A stretch of 64,000 nucleotides of DNA, taken from RGIG5579 sp045597125. GTDB lineage: Bacteria > Bacillota > Clostridia > Oscillospirales > SIG627. Below are positions 44,061 to 53,365 of the stretch, piece after piece. The notes below the pieces were generated by a model, which was given only the letters and a program-made list of their open reading frames with translations, ran no database searches and was not told where the DNA came from. The translations under genes were made by a program, and so were the position numbers. Each line of letters opens with the position of its first letter. Position 1 is the first letter of the stretch. Location of the stretch: positions 133,260 to 197,259 of the forward strand of contig JAZODR010000052.1 in assembly GCA_045597125.1 (NCBI GenBank). Reading direction: 5' to 3'.

Positions 44061-44089
44061 ATTATAAACCATTTCACACGATAAATCAA
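44061..44089 (-). promoter_or_regulatory. Promoter of polysaccharide unit B
   Basis: Minus strand TTGATT (44084-44089), 17-bp spacer, TATAAT (44061-44066), about 60 bases before the TagA-like gene and just beyond the terminator of unit A. Confidence 0.8.
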
Positions 44090-44145
44090 GAAAAAACAGG
44101 AAAAAAACGAAAAGTTGAGCGAATTTTGTCGAGAAAAAAAGAAAC

Positions 44146-44180
44146 ACCCAAAAAAGAGTTTACGAAACTCTTTTTTGGGT
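44146..44180 (-). terminator. Terminator of polysaccharide unit A
   Basis: ACCCAAAAAAGAGTTT (44146-44161) pairs with AAACTCTTTTTTGGGT (44165-44180) across a short loop. The stem itself includes long A and T runs. It lies 11 bases after the PglC-like gene. Confidence 0.8.
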
Positions 44181-44191
44181 AAAAACAATTA

Positions 44192-44836
44192 TCATTTGGC
44201 GGACTTCTTTTTCATTTCACCGGTACCGCCTTCCACAACACCGTCCGATTTCAAAACGCTGACAATCGTACCGAAAAAGCACTTCAAATCCATAAAGAAG
44301 CCTTTGAATCTACCTGCATTTAAAGCCTGAGCATATTCGCCGTCAAATTTTGCTTTAACATCAATTTCAAGTTCATCACGTCCATTAATCTGAGCCCAGC
44401 CTGTAATACCGGGTTTTATATCATTTGCACCGTATTTTTCGCGTTCTTCGATCAAATCTGCTTGTGACCACAAAGCAGGTCTCGGTCCAATGATAGACAA
44501 ATGAGATGAGAACACCTGATAAATTTGAGGAAGCTCATCCAAGCTTGTCTTTCTGATAAATTTTCCAACTCTGGTAATATACTGTTCGGGATTCTCCAGC
44601 AAATGGGTCGGAGTATCATGGGGCGTACACATTTTCATACTACGAAACTTCCAGATGTTAAAATAAGTTATCTCTCCGTTTTTCTTTTTGCCCACGCGCT
44701 TCTGCTTGAACAAAACAGGACCCGGATCGTCAATCTTGATCACAATAGCAACCACAAGCATCGGCAATGCCAACACAACGATAGCAAATGCGGAGAGGAT
44801 CAAATCTATCAATCTTTTAATCACATACTTATACAT
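44192..44836 (-). CDS. Undecaprenyl-phosphate sugar transferase (PglC-like, short form)
   Basis: 214 residues: one N-terminal membrane segment (LIDLILSAFAIVVLALPMLV), then the bac_transf catalytic domain with FKQKRVGKKKNGEITYFNIW, SLDELPQIYQVF (Asp-Glu pair) and LSIIGPRPALWSQ, ending ITGWAQINGRDEL. This minimal monotopic form is the PglC type that transfers diNAcBac-1-phosphate or a related sugar-1-phosphate. AGGAGAACTTT precedes the ATG. It follows PglD-like and PglF-like genes in unit A and probably starts the Wzx/Wzy repeat unit. Confidence 0.93.
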   Translation of the reverse strand: MYKYVIKRLIDLILSAFAIVVLALPMLVVAIVIKIDDPGPVLFKQKRVGKKKNGEITYFNIWKFRSMKMCTPHDTPTHLLENPEQYITRVGKFIRKTSLDELPQIYQVFSSHLSIIGPRPALWSQADLIEEREKYGANDIKPGITGWAQINGRDELEIDVKAKFDGEYAQALNAGRFKGFFMDLKCFFGTIVSVLKSDGVVEGGTGEMKKKSAK

Positions 44837-44845
44837 AAAGTTCTC

Positions 44846-45433
44846 CTATCTTCTTTCTCTATACACTTGTCCACAGCAAATCTTCGTTTTTGAAGGGACA
44901 TAGCAATACCCCTCAACGGTAGCGTTGCAATCCACATGAACCCCTTCCTCACAAACACTTTCGTGATTGATTACGGCCCCTGCAGAGATAATACAACCCA
45001 TTTCAATCTTACAAGAGGTTTGAATCACAGCCATTGGCTCGATAATACAACCACGGGCAATCTTCGCAAAAGGCGAAACATAAGATGCGGGAGAAATCAA
45101 CGTTGCAATATGCAAAGAGGTTTGCCCCTCGATTTTTTTCAACACCGAAAGCCTCGCTGCCGGATTTCCAATGGCGACGATAGCATCGCTATATGCATCT
45201 GCCAAAGTTCCAAGATCCGCTATCGTTCCCACGGTTTTTATTCCATTTGGTGTTTCCGTGCGAATATCATCAATAAAATCGATCTTTTCATAACAACCCA
45301 TACTTTGGGCAATTTCACAAGCAACCAAAGCGTATGTGCTTGCACCTGCAATCAACAAACACCTACTAATTTTTTCTTTCCTCCTCGGGCTTTGATTGTT
45401 CAACTGTGGCAATCTGCTTTTCATATGCGTCAC
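44846..45433 (-). CDS. Sugar O/N-acyltransferase, PglD/NeuD family (left-handed beta-helix)
   Basis: An N-terminal Rossmann-like domain (RCLLIAGASTYALVACEIAQ) and hexapeptide repeats (PFAKIARGCIIEPMAVIQTS, AGAVINHESVCEEGVHVDCN). The His in NHE matches the catalytic base of PglD. The C-terminus (YCYVPSKTKICCGQVYRER) is shorter than in Campylobacter PglD. The listed start overlaps the dehydratase by 68 bases. Homology suggests the real start is near 45365, where GAGGAGGAAAG is followed only by ATT or TTG codons, so the start is uncertain. It likely acetylates a UDP-4-amino sugar, but no aminotransferase gene is in the window. Confidence 0.82.
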   Translation of the reverse strand: MTHMKSRLPQLNNQSPRRKEKISRCLLIAGASTYALVACEIAQSMGCYEKIDFIDDIRTETPNGIKTVGTIADLGTLADAYSDAIVAIGNPAARLSVLKKIEGQTSLHIATLISPASYVSPFAKIARGCIIEPMAVIQTSCKIEMGCIISAGAVINHESVCEEGVHVDCNATVEGYCYVPSKTKICCGQVYRERR

Positions 45434-47447
45434 CTTTTTCCTCGGAACCGTGTTTTCCGGCAGGATGGTAGGTAGTCACAGTTTTCATAACCAATTCCTG
45501 AACCAAATCTTCACGGCCGGAATAAAGAACCTCCATAATGTACGCAAGTTCTTTCAAAAATTCATCCGTATCAAAATAAATCGGACTTCCGATATGAATC
45601 AATTGATTGGGAGTTTTCTTCATCCCCTCGTCAAGCATCAATTTTTCTTCATACAGTTTTTCACCTGAACGCAAACCCGTATATTCAATTTTGATATCAA
45701 TATCCGGCTCAAGTCCGGAAAGACGAATCAAGTTTCGAGCAAGAGAATCAATTTTTACCGGAGACCCCATATCCAAAACGAAAATCTCACCGCCCTCTGC
45801 ATACACTCCCGCCTGCAAAACAAGAGAGGCTGCTTCGGGAATGGTCATAAAATATCGGATAATATCCGGATGTGTTACGGTAACGGGGCCACCTTTAGCA
45901 ATCTGTTCCTTGAATCTGGGCACAACTGAACCGTTGCTGCCAAGCACATTTCCAAAACGAACCGCAACAAACCTTGTTTCAAATTTATTTGCTTCCGCAA
46001 ATGCATCGACTTCCGTTTCATTTGCAAAAGGATGCCGAGAAATCGGGCACAGATCCTTTGCCTTGCCTTCTTTAATTTTTCTGTCAAAGGACTGTATGAT
46101 CATTTCGCACATACGTTTGGAAGCGCCCATAATATTCGTAGGATTCACTGCTTTATCGGTAGAAATCAAGACGAATCTCTTGCAACCGTGCATCATAGCT
46201 GCATAGGCTGTCTTATATGTACCGATTGCATTGTTCTTAATCGCTTCGCAGGGGCTATCCTCCATCAAAGGAACATGCTTATGTGCTGCCGCGTGATAAA
46301 CCACATCGGGTTTGTATTTTTCAAAGATCTGATTAATTCGGTTACTATCACGAACCGATCCGATCAATACTTTCAAATCGAGATCAGGATGCTCATCTCT
46401 CAATTCGAGACCAATGGCATGAGCATTATTTTCATAAATATCAAAAACAATGAGTTGCTTGGGTTTATGACCTGCAATTTGACGGCAGAGTTCACTTCCA
46501 ATAGAACCACCGCCACCGGTAACCAAAATCACCTTTCCTTCAAGAAACTCGAAAATTTCTTTCATATCCGTCCGAATCGCAGAACGGCCAAGCAAATCTT
46601 CAATATCAACGGGAACAATGGATTGTGCGGTAATATTTCCGGAATCCTTATATTTTGCGGGAAGATTTTTCAATTCGCATTTTGTATTCTTGCAAATATT
46701 TAAAATATCGCGACGCTGTTCAGGAGAAATTCCGGGAATCGCAAGATAAATCTTATCAATTTCATATTTCTCAACATTTAAAAAGATATCGTCTCTTCCG
46801 CCAACCACAGGGACATCGTCAATAAAACGGCCCCATTTATTTTTATTATCATCAATGATACAAAGCACGCGATCGTAGGAATCTCTGCTATTATGCAAAT
46901 CTCTTAAAAGCAACTGCCCCGCCGCACCTGCACCAATCAACATAACATTGCTCATTTTCCCTTTGCTGAACATACTTGCCCGTTTACTCCGCTCTAACAA
47001 AATGAAACGATACGAAAAACGGACAAGAATCGTCAAAAGAAATTGAATGAAAATACCAATAACATAGTAAGTGATCGGCATCCGCTGAAAAAGAATAGAA
47101 ATGAAGAGAGTATGAAAAGCACCCAGACCCAAAGAAGCAATTGCAATTCTTTCCAATTCAAAAAAACTTGCAAATCTCCATATGCTGCGGTACAGATTCA
47201 AAACCCAAAAAACAACAATTGTAGCAAATACATAAATAGGGGAAAAACCAAGCCAAGCCGAGAAAAATTCCTCGGGAATCGCACTAAACCGACAATCAAA
47301 GCGCAACCACAATGCGGCAAAAAATGACCCGAGAGCAACAATTGCATCATAAAAAATCAAGAACAAAGCAATCACTTGCCAATGCTCAAAAAAGTGCTCT
47401 CTACTCTCTTCCCTCGATTGTAGTTTTTGTTTGTTTACTTTTTTCAT
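45366..47447 (-). CDS. UDP-GlcNAc 4,6-dehydratase of the PglF/CapD type
   Basis: Membrane-anchored NAD-dependent dehydratase giving UDP-4-keto-6-deoxy-GlcNAc. The ATG at 47447 has GAAGGAAG 8 bases upstream and gives 693 residues. Four N-terminal TM helices (to about 140) precede a CoA-binding-like Rossmann domain (MLIGAGAAGQLLLRDL, about 165) and the extended SDR domain with ILVTGGGGSIGSELCRQI (about 304), STDKAVNPTNIMGASKRMCE (Met-Lys replacing Tyr-x3-Lys) and VRFGNVLGSNGSVVP. It heads the PglF-PglD-PglC trio of unit A. Membrane-free relatives such as FlaA1 lack the first half. Confidence 0.92.
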   Translation of the reverse strand: MKKVNKQKLQSREESREHFFEHWQVIALFLIFYDAIVALGSFFAALWLRFDCRFSAIPEEFFSAWLGFSPIYVFATIVVFWVLNLYRSIWRFASFFELERIAIASLGLGAFHTLFISILFQRMPITYYVIGIFIQFLLTILVRFSYRFILLERSKRASMFSKGKMSNVMLIGAGAAGQLLLRDLHNSRDSYDRVLCIIDDNKNKWGRFIDDVPVVGGRDDIFLNVEKYEIDKIYLAIPGISPEQRRDILNICKNTKCELKNLPAKYKDSGNITAQSIVPVDIEDLLGRSAIRTDMKEIFEFLEGKVILVTGGGGSIGSELCRQIAGHKPKQLIVFDIYENNAHAIGLELRDEHPDLDLKVLIGSVRDSNRINQIFEKYKPDVVYHAAAHKHVPLMEDSPCEAIKNNAIGTYKTAYAAMMHGCKRFVLISTDKAVNPTNIMGASKRMCEMIIQSFDRKIKEGKAKDLCPISRHPFANETEVDAFAEANKFETRFVAVRFGNVLGSNGSVVPRFKEQIAKGGPVTVTHPDIIRYFMTIPEAASLVLQAGVYAEGGEIFVLDMGSPVKIDSLARNLIRLSGLEPDIDIKIEYTGLRSGEKLYEEKLMLDEGMKKTPNQLIHIGSPIYFDTDEFLKELAYIMEVLYSGREDLVQELVMKTVTTYHPAGKHGSEEKGDAYEKQIATVEQSKPEEERKN

Positions 47448-47507
47448 AGCAAATACTTCCTTCATTTAATTCTAAATTCGGATTATTACAAAAGTAATCA
47501 AATAAAA

Positions 47508-48665
47508 TCATTTCAATTCCAGCTGTTCTATAAGATCGGAAACCTGCTTCACCTTTTCGTCACTAATATTTTTGTTTTCACGTAAATGCTCAAGCGAATG
47601 TTGAATTCCTCCGCAAAAAATCAGTTTAAACCATCTGACAATCTGGCAAAACGGAACAAGCCATTTGAATTTAAATACAATTGGAAACTGATGTTTGATT
47701 ACATCATACGGCAACCAAACGTGTGACCAAAAGCCCTTTAAGTGTCTGCTGTTTCCGCTTCTTTCCAGAGCAACTTGATTTTCAATACTACCAAAGATAC
47801 CGGCTCCCAGAAGATACTCCTGTATTTGCTCTGTCAGTGTAGTATGCTCCTCCTCACCAAACCAAACAGCAGAAAGCCGCTCCGCCGCAGCGGAAAAGGT
47901 AAAAAGTCCGATTCTTTTCAAATACTCCGTTTTTATTTCAAAATTTATCGAAATTTCTTTCTGTATCAAAGCAAGATCCAGAAAAGAGCGGATTCCGCAT
48001 CCTCCATGTGCAAAATGCTTTGCCATATGAATCATATGATGGGCATAGAAATATTCCCACTCGATCTGCATACAATACAGATTTTCCTCACAAGGCGATA
48101 CATGTTCCCATATTTCGCGAAAAATCACGCCCTCCTCTTTGTCAGCTTCATCATAGAAATGAATTTCCAAATGAATCCCATCGGGCGAAAAAAACGACCG
48201 TTCGCCATTCCATTGGCCACCTGCATTGTATCCGGCTCTTTTGATGACCGCCTCTGTAACACGATCCAAATCTTCTTCCCGAACAAGCAGATCAATATCA
48301 CAACTGGTTCGCATCCAAGGCTCCGGGTAATATGAACGCAGTACCGATCCCTTCAACGGAACAAAAGGAATCTTTTCTTTTTCAAGGATTTTCGAAAGGC
48401 GCTTCAATTCATATTGCAGTTTCTCGGTGCGGTATGCTGACATAAAAAGTTGCTTTTGAAACTTTGATTCGATTTCGGTGGGAATTGAAATTTCATTCCT
48501 TTTTATAGCAAAGGCAACGATATGCGCCAGATCATGGCGCTGAGCTGCTTGAAAAAGCACCAACGCTTCCTCAGATGAAATTTCTTTGGGAAAATTATCC
48601 GGAAGCGGGATGGAAAACACAGCGTTTCCAATCAAGGATATAATTTTTTCCTTTTTCGACAACAT
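47508..48665 (-). CDS. Nucleotidyltransferase family protein (PF14907-type)
   Basis: 385 residues. The core motif VPLKGSVLRSYYPEPWMRTS followed by CDIDLLVREEDLDRV (about 98-132) gives the GS...D-x-D metal-binding pattern of pol-beta-type nucleotidyltransferases. The rest is helical, with YFYAHHMIHMAKHFAHGGCG (about 208), a His-rich stretch shared by this family. Such proteins recur in capsule and wall polysaccharide operons of Bacillota without a known substrate. AAGGGATTTTTA precedes the ATG. It lies inside unit A between the FnlC epimerase and the PglF dehydratase. Confidence 0.75.
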   Translation of the reverse strand: MLSKKEKIISLIGNAVFSIPLPDNFPKEISSEEALVLFQAAQRHDLAHIVAFAIKRNEISIPTEIESKFQKQLFMSAYRTEKLQYELKRLSKILEKEKIPFVPLKGSVLRSYYPEPWMRTSCDIDLLVREEDLDRVTEAVIKRAGYNAGGQWNGERSFFSPDGIHLEIHFYDEADKEEGVIFREIWEHVSPCEENLYCMQIEWEYFYAHHMIHMAKHFAHGGCGIRSFLDLALIQKEISINFEIKTEYLKRIGLFTFSAAAERLSAVWFGEEEHTTLTEQIQEYLLGAGIFGSIENQVALERSGNSRHLKGFWSHVWLPYDVIKHQFPIVFKFKWLVPFCQIVRWFKLIFCGGIQHSLEHLRENKNISDEKVKQVSDLIEQLELK

Positions 48666-48680
48666 TAAAAATCCCTTAAT

Positions 48681-49862
48681 TTAAAACTTTCTCCAAACCA
48701 TTTTATCCACAACGCCGGTATAGGACTGAATAATTTTTACCACCTTTGTGGAAACATTTTCTACGTAAACAGGAACGGGAATTCCATGATCGGCATTTTC
48801 CGTCATATCCACAGCTGTAGTTACCGCTTGCAAAAGACTTTTTTCATCAATACCAGCTAGAATAAAGCATGCCTTATCCAAAGCTTCGGGACGCTCGGTA
48901 GAAGTACGGATACAAACCGCGGGGAAAGGTTTTCCGATACTGGTAAAGAAACTGCTTTCCTCAGGCAAAGTGCCACTATCGGACACAACGGCAAATGCAT
49001 TCATCTGCAGATGATTATAATCGTGGAAACCAAGAGGTTCGTGTCGAATTACGCGGGAATCCAGTTGAAATCCGCTTTTTTCCAAGCGATTGCGGCTTCT
49101 GGGATGGCAGGAATACAAAATAGGCATATTATATTTCTCAGCCAATTTATTAATCGCGGAAAAAAGGCTTTCAAAATTCTTTTCCGTATCAATATTCTCC
49201 TCGCGGTGCGCAGAGAGAAGAATATACTTTTTCTTCTCCAGTCCGAGCTTTTCCAAAATTTTACTTGCTTCAATTTCTTCCAGATTATTATGAAGAACCT
49301 CTGCCATAGGCGAACCCGTTACATAAGTGCGCTCCTTGGGAAGACCGCACTCGTGCAAATACCTGCGGGCATGCTCGGAATATGCAAGGTTTACATCAGA
49401 AATAATATCCACGATACGACGATTGGTTTCTTCGGGAAGACATTCATCCTTACAACGATTGCCTGCTTCCATATGGAAAATCGGAATATGCAGTCTCTTT
49501 GCGGCAATCGCAGAAAGACAAGAATTGGTGTCGCCCAAAATCAAAAGAGCATCGGGCTTAATTTGACTCATCAGCTTATAAGAGCAATTGATGATATTGC
49601 CAACGGTCGCTCCCAAATCATCACCCACTGCGTCCATATAAACTTCGGGGTCTTCGAGCTTCAAATCACGGAAAAACACGCCGTTCAAATTATAATCGTA
49701 ATTTTGACCTGTGTGCGCCAAAATGCAATCAAAATACTTGCGGCATTTAGTAATCACAGCAGCAAGACGAATAATTTCAGGACGGGTTCCCACAATAATC
49801 AGAAGTTTGAGTCTGCCGTCATCCTTAAATTTTACATCGGAATAATCCAGTTTGATATCCAT
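48681..49862 (-). CDS. fnlC: UDP-N-acetyl-L-fucosamine synthase, FnlC/CapG (2-epimerase family)
   Basis: Third step in UDP-L-FucNAc synthesis, a C2 epimerisation. 393 residues of the WecB fold: LLIIVGTRPEIIRLAAVITK (about 20), HTGQNYDYNLNGVFF, ILGDTNSCLSAIAAKRLHIP (about 107), HMEAGNRCKDECLPEETNRR and LLSAHREENIDTE. The HTGQNYD segment and the longer N-terminus separate CapG/FnlC from WecB. The gene follows FnlB and FnlA with 0-1 base gaps, the canonical capEFG order, which decides the assignment. Confidence 0.92.
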   Translation of the reverse strand: MDIKLDYSDVKFKDDGRLKLLIIVGTRPEIIRLAAVITKCRKYFDCILAHTGQNYDYNLNGVFFRDLKLEDPEVYMDAVGDDLGATVGNIINCSYKLMSQIKPDALLILGDTNSCLSAIAAKRLHIPIFHMEAGNRCKDECLPEETNRRIVDIISDVNLAYSEHARRYLHECGLPKERTYVTGSPMAEVLHNNLEEIEASKILEKLGLEKKKYILLSAHREENIDTEKNFESLFSAINKLAEKYNMPILYSCHPRSRNRLEKSGFQLDSRVIRHEPLGFHDYNHLQMNAFAVVSDSGTLPEESSFFTSIGKPFPAVCIRTSTERPEALDKACFILAGIDEKSLLQAVTTAVDMTENADHGIPVPVYVENVSTKVVKIIQSYTGVVDKMVWRKF

Positions 49863-51062
49863 TTATTCTACCACCTCAAAAAATGTATCGGGTTTTGCGG
49901 GATCAAAGCATTCGTTTGCCCACATCAAGGTTACAAGGTCCTCGGTATCGGAAAGGTTGATAATATTGTGGGTATAGCCGGGAAGCATATGAATCGCTTC
50001 GATCTTCTCACCGGAAACTTCAAAATTCAAAACCTCATCAGAACCGATTTTTCTCTGCTGAATCAAGCCTTTCCCTTTAACTACAATAAAGAACTCCCAT
50101 TTGGTGTGGTGCCAGTGCTGACCTTTTGTAATGCCAGGCTTTGAAATATTCACAGAAAACTGTCCACAATTTGAAGTTTTCAGAAGTTCGGTAAAACTAC
50201 CTCTGTCATCACAATTCATTTTTAAGGAAAAAATCGCCTTATCGCGAGGCAAATAGGAAAGATACGTACTGTAAAGCTTCTTTGCAAAGCTTCCTGCAGG
50301 TATTTCAGGCATCAAAAGGGTTTCGGGCTGAGCGCGAAAAGATTCCAGTAAAGATACAATTTCGCCAAGGGTAACCTTATGGATTACAGGTGCTGCACAA
50401 TATCTTCCATTTTCAGTCAAAACGGTTTCAATCCCGTCAAATTTACAGCGATGCTCTCTGCCCTCCAAAGCGCAAAGCATCTCATCAATCAAATCATCAA
50501 TATAAAGAAGCTCCAGCTGTACTGCAGGGTCATTCACAGTAATCGGCAAATCATTTGCAATATTATTGCAAAAAGTAGCCACAGCAGAATTGTAATTGGG
50601 ACGGCACCATTTACCAAACAAATTTGGGAAACGATAAACAAGTACTTTAGCACCGGTTTCTTCGCCGTAAGCAAATACCAATTCCTCCCCTGCTTTTTTG
50701 CTTCGGCCGTAATCACTATCATAGCGACCAATGCAGGTGGCTTGAATGGAGGAAGAAATCATCACGGGACAAGTGTTTCTGTATTTTTTCAGTGTATCAA
50801 GAAGCGTAGAGGCAAAACCAAAATTGCCCTGCATAAATTCTTCATTGTTTTGAGGTCGGTTCACACCGGCGAGATTGAATACAAAATCCGCCTCTTTACA
50901 AGCAGTTTCCAGTTCCTCAGGAGCAGAGTCAATGTCGTAAGAGAAAATCTCGTCAATGGTCAAAACAGGGTGCGTTCTATCCTTGCCGTCCTTAATACAA
51001 TTCAGAGCCGCAACAAGATTCTTTCCTACAAAACCTGCGGCACCGGTTACAAGAATTTTCAT
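49863..51062 (-). CDS. fnlB: UDP-2-acetamido-2,6-dideoxy-beta-L-talose-type reductase FnlB/CapF
   Basis: Second step to UDP-L-FucNAc: the 4-keto intermediate is reduced. 399 residues: an N-terminal Rossmann domain beginning MKILVTGAAGFVGKNLVAAL and a C-terminal cupin (about 300-399) with KGQHWHHTKWEFFIVVKGKG, whose His and Glu residues bind zinc in S. aureus CapF. The two-domain form is diagnostic. One base separates it from FnlA; its stop abuts the FnlC start. Confidence 0.93.
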   Translation of the reverse strand: MKILVTGAAGFVGKNLVAALNCIKDGKDRTHPVLTIDEIFSYDIDSAPEELETACKEADFVFNLAGVNRPQNNEEFMQGNFGFASTLLDTLKKYRNTCPVMISSSIQATCIGRYDSDYGRSKKAGEELVFAYGEETGAKVLVYRFPNLFGKWCRPNYNSAVATFCNNIANDLPITVNDPAVQLELLYIDDLIDEMLCALEGREHRCKFDGIETVLTENGRYCAAPVIHKVTLGEIVSLLESFRAQPETLLMPEIPAGSFAKKLYSTYLSYLPRDKAIFSLKMNCDDRGSFTELLKTSNCGQFSVNISKPGITKGQHWHHTKWEFFIVVKGKGLIQQRKIGSDEVLNFEVSGEKIEAIHMLPGYTHNIINLSDTEDLVTLMWANECFDPAKPDTFFEVVE

Positions 51063-51063
51063 T

Positions 51064-52110
51064 TTACTTTACATCCTTTGCCAATTCTTCCTGAATGTAC
51101 TGCAGAGATGCAATCTTCGCCTTGGTTTCTTCCACGGTGAGAAGCTGGGTATTATTGGAATTAAATTCCGTCAAGGGATTACGCTCTGCGTCGCCCTTGT
51201 TAAAATACTTGTCGTAGTTGAGTCCGCGCTTATCACAGGGAACACGATAAAAGTCACCTAAGTCAATGGCGCCTGCGCACTCTTCGTTGGTCAAAAGGGT
51301 CTCATACATCTTTTCGCCATGACGGATACCAATCACCTTGATATCATTTTTATTTCCTCCGAAAAGCTCGCAAACCGCTTCTGCCTGCGTTTGAATCGTG
51401 CAAGCAGGTGCTTTCTGCACCAAAATATCACCGCTTTCGCCGTTCTCAAAGGCGAAAAGGACCAAATCCACCGCCTCTTCCAGACTCATAATAAAGCGGG
51501 TCATTTTACCATCGGTAATGGTAATCGGGCTACCGGAACGAATCTGATCAATCCATAAAGGAATAACAGAGCCACGGGAGCACATAACATTGCCGTAGCG
51601 AGTGCAACAAATCTTAGTCTTTTCGGGAGATACGGTACGGGCTTTTGCAACGACAACCTTCTCCATCATCGCTTTGGAGGTACCCATAGCATTCACGGGG
51701 TATGCCGCTTTGTCAGTAGAAAGGCATACTACATTTTTTACCCCTGCTTCGATAGCGGCGGTCAAAACGTTTTCAGTACCGAGAACGTTAGTCTTTACCG
51801 CCTCAATGGGGAAAAATTCACAGGAAGGAACCTGCTTCAATGCTGCGGCGTGGAAAATATAGTCAACACCGTGCATCGCATTCCTAACAGAATTAATATC
51901 TCTGACGTCACCGATATAAAACTTGATCTTCTCAGCAACCTCGGGCATTTTTACCTGAAATTCGTGGCGCATATCGTCCTGCTTCTTCTCATCACGGGAA
52001 AAGATACGGATTTCTCCGATATCAGTTCTCAAAAAGCGGTTCAGCACCGCATTGCCAAAGCTACCGGTACCACCGGTGATCAAAAGAGTTTTGTTTGTAA
52101 AAAGTGACAT
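51064..52110 (-). CDS. fnlA: UDP-GlcNAc 4,6-dehydratase/5-epimerase FnlA/CapE
   Basis: First step to UDP-L-FucNAc, an inverting dehydration with epimerisation. 348 residues, soluble extended SDR: LLITGGTGSFGNAVLNRFLR (about 9-28), FHAAALKQVPSCEFFPIEAV, STDKAAYPVNAMGTSKAMME (Met-Lys in place of Tyr-Lys) and TRYGNVMCSRGSVIP. GAAGGAGTGTAAAATATT precedes the ATG. FnlA, FnlB and FnlC are contiguous. With the WbuB-like gene at 59172-60362 this indicates an L-FucNAc residue in the unit A polymer. Confidence 0.94.
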   Translation of the reverse strand: MSLFTNKTLLITGGTGSFGNAVLNRFLRTDIGEIRIFSRDEKKQDDMRHEFQVKMPEVAEKIKFYIGDVRDINSVRNAMHGVDYIFHAAALKQVPSCEFFPIEAVKTNVLGTENVLTAAIEAGVKNVVCLSTDKAAYPVNAMGTSKAMMEKVVVAKARTVSPEKTKICCTRYGNVMCSRGSVIPLWIDQIRSGSPITITDGKMTRFIMSLEEAVDLVLFAFENGESGDILVQKAPACTIQTQAEAVCELFGGNKNDIKVIGIRHGEKMYETLLTNEECAGAIDLGDFYRVPCDKRGLNYDKYFNKGDAERNPLTEFNSNNTQLLTVEETKAKIASLQYIQEELAKDVK

Positions 52111-52116
52111 AATATT

Positions 52117-53364
52117 TTACACTCCTTCTTTGTTGATCAATTTTATAGTTTTTAAATATTTGGTTACCATCATAAACAAATAAACAATTCCACTCAAAAT
52201 TTCAGCAAACATAACACCTTTAATTTTGAAAAAGGGAATCAGCATTGCGGCTCCAATTATAAGTGCGGCACCGACGACAAACGAACTGTTGCGTATCATT
52301 TTTCCGTGCCCCTTTGCCATAACAAAACGATTGAAAAAATCACCAAGACCTATGAACACGTAATAAAACATCATAACAATACCATAGGAAACGCAATCAC
52401 GGTACTGCTCACCCAAAAGAAGGGGAAATAAAAATTTTAAGAAAAGAGCATATCCAACGAACGCGAAAGCGGTCATCGCAATGGTAACAATCATTTGTTT
52501 AGCAGGAATCTTCTTTAATTCAACATTCTTTTTAAAAGAAATAGTACCCATCACCGCGGGAATTTGTGCAATAGGGGTGGCAACGCTCATACCCATTGTA
52601 AATAAGGCATATTCTTCAAGTCCTGCCAAGGAAGCTACCATAAGGTTTAAAATCTGCGCGGAAGCAACACTAAAGATAGAACCTAAATAAAGCTGAAAAC
52701 CGTATTCACGATTTCGCATCAATACACCTTTGAGTGTTGATGAAAAATCGCGAAAAGAAGGAAAATCTATCAGTGCAAAAATAGCAATAATCAAAAGATG
52801 TCCTACTAAATAGAAGGTAATTGCCGCAAATGCAGACACTTGCCAACGCATCAAATAACAAAGCAAATATGCCAAGAGCAAAAGTGCCTGTGGAACAGCC
52901 GTAAGCAATGAATATGAAACCATATTATTCTCGCCTTGAAAACGGAATAAATAGAAACGGTTAAAAAGCAACGACCAAATAAAAGCAGAAGCAAGAACTA
53001 AATAATCAGGAATATCAAGTCCAAGAAATCCTGCAACACAATCGGCAATAAACAGAACCAAAAAAACCACTAAGGAAATGATCAAATTCACAAAAAAAGA
53101 TACACCGGTAAGTTGCTTTTTTTCTTGTAGCTGCTTACAAGTAGCAAAATCTTTTGATAGCGTAAGTGCAAATCCGAAACTGGTAAGGGTGGTCAACATA
53201 GTAACGCTGTTCACGAAAGCCCTGTAAAATCCAAAACTCTCTGTCTCCATTGTGTGAGTAATCACAACATTAATGACAAAAGACATAAGAATCACCGCAG
53301 CATTGGAAAACAAAACCATCAAATATTGAATTTTCGGGTCATTTAGTTTTTTTTGTAACATCAT
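52117..53364 (-). CDS. Oligosaccharide flippase (Wzx-like)
   Basis: 415 residues, about 12 TM helices, MOP/polysaccharide-synthase family: the N-terminus YLMVLFSNAAVILMSFVINV with FGFYRAFVNSVTMLTTLTSF, and the C-terminus MFAEILSGIVYLFMMVTKYL. It moves the undecaprenyl-linked repeat unit across the membrane. It stands next to the Wzy-like gene, completing a Wzx/Wzy pathway distinct from the ABC exporter of unit B. The start may be either of two adjacent ATG codons. Confidence 0.88.
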   Translation of the reverse strand: MMLQKKLNDPKIQYLMVLFSNAAVILMSFVINVVITHTMETESFGFYRAFVNSVTMLTTLTSFGFALTLSKDFATCKQLQEKKQLTGVSFFVNLIISLVVFLVLFIADCVAGFLGLDIPDYLVLASAFIWSLLFNRFYLFRFQGENNMVSYSLLTAVPQALLLLAYLLCYLMRWQVSAFAAITFYLVGHLLIIAIFALIDFPSFRDFSSTLKGVLMRNREYGFQLYLGSIFSVASAQILNLMVASLAGLEEYALFTMGMSVATPIAQIPAVMGTISFKKNVELKKIPAKQMIVTIAMTAFAFVGYALFLKFLFPLLLGEQYRDCVSYGIVMMFYYVFIGLGDFFNRFVMAKGHGKMIRNSSFVVGAALIIGAAMLIPFFKIKGVMFAEILSGIVYLFMMVTKYLKTIKLINKEGV

Positions 53365-53365
53365 T

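Noticed and set aside
49011..50144. Long open frame (over 370 codons) on the plus strand
   Set aside because: Antisense to fnlC and fnlB, which have clear motifs and start signals; no homology-like features.
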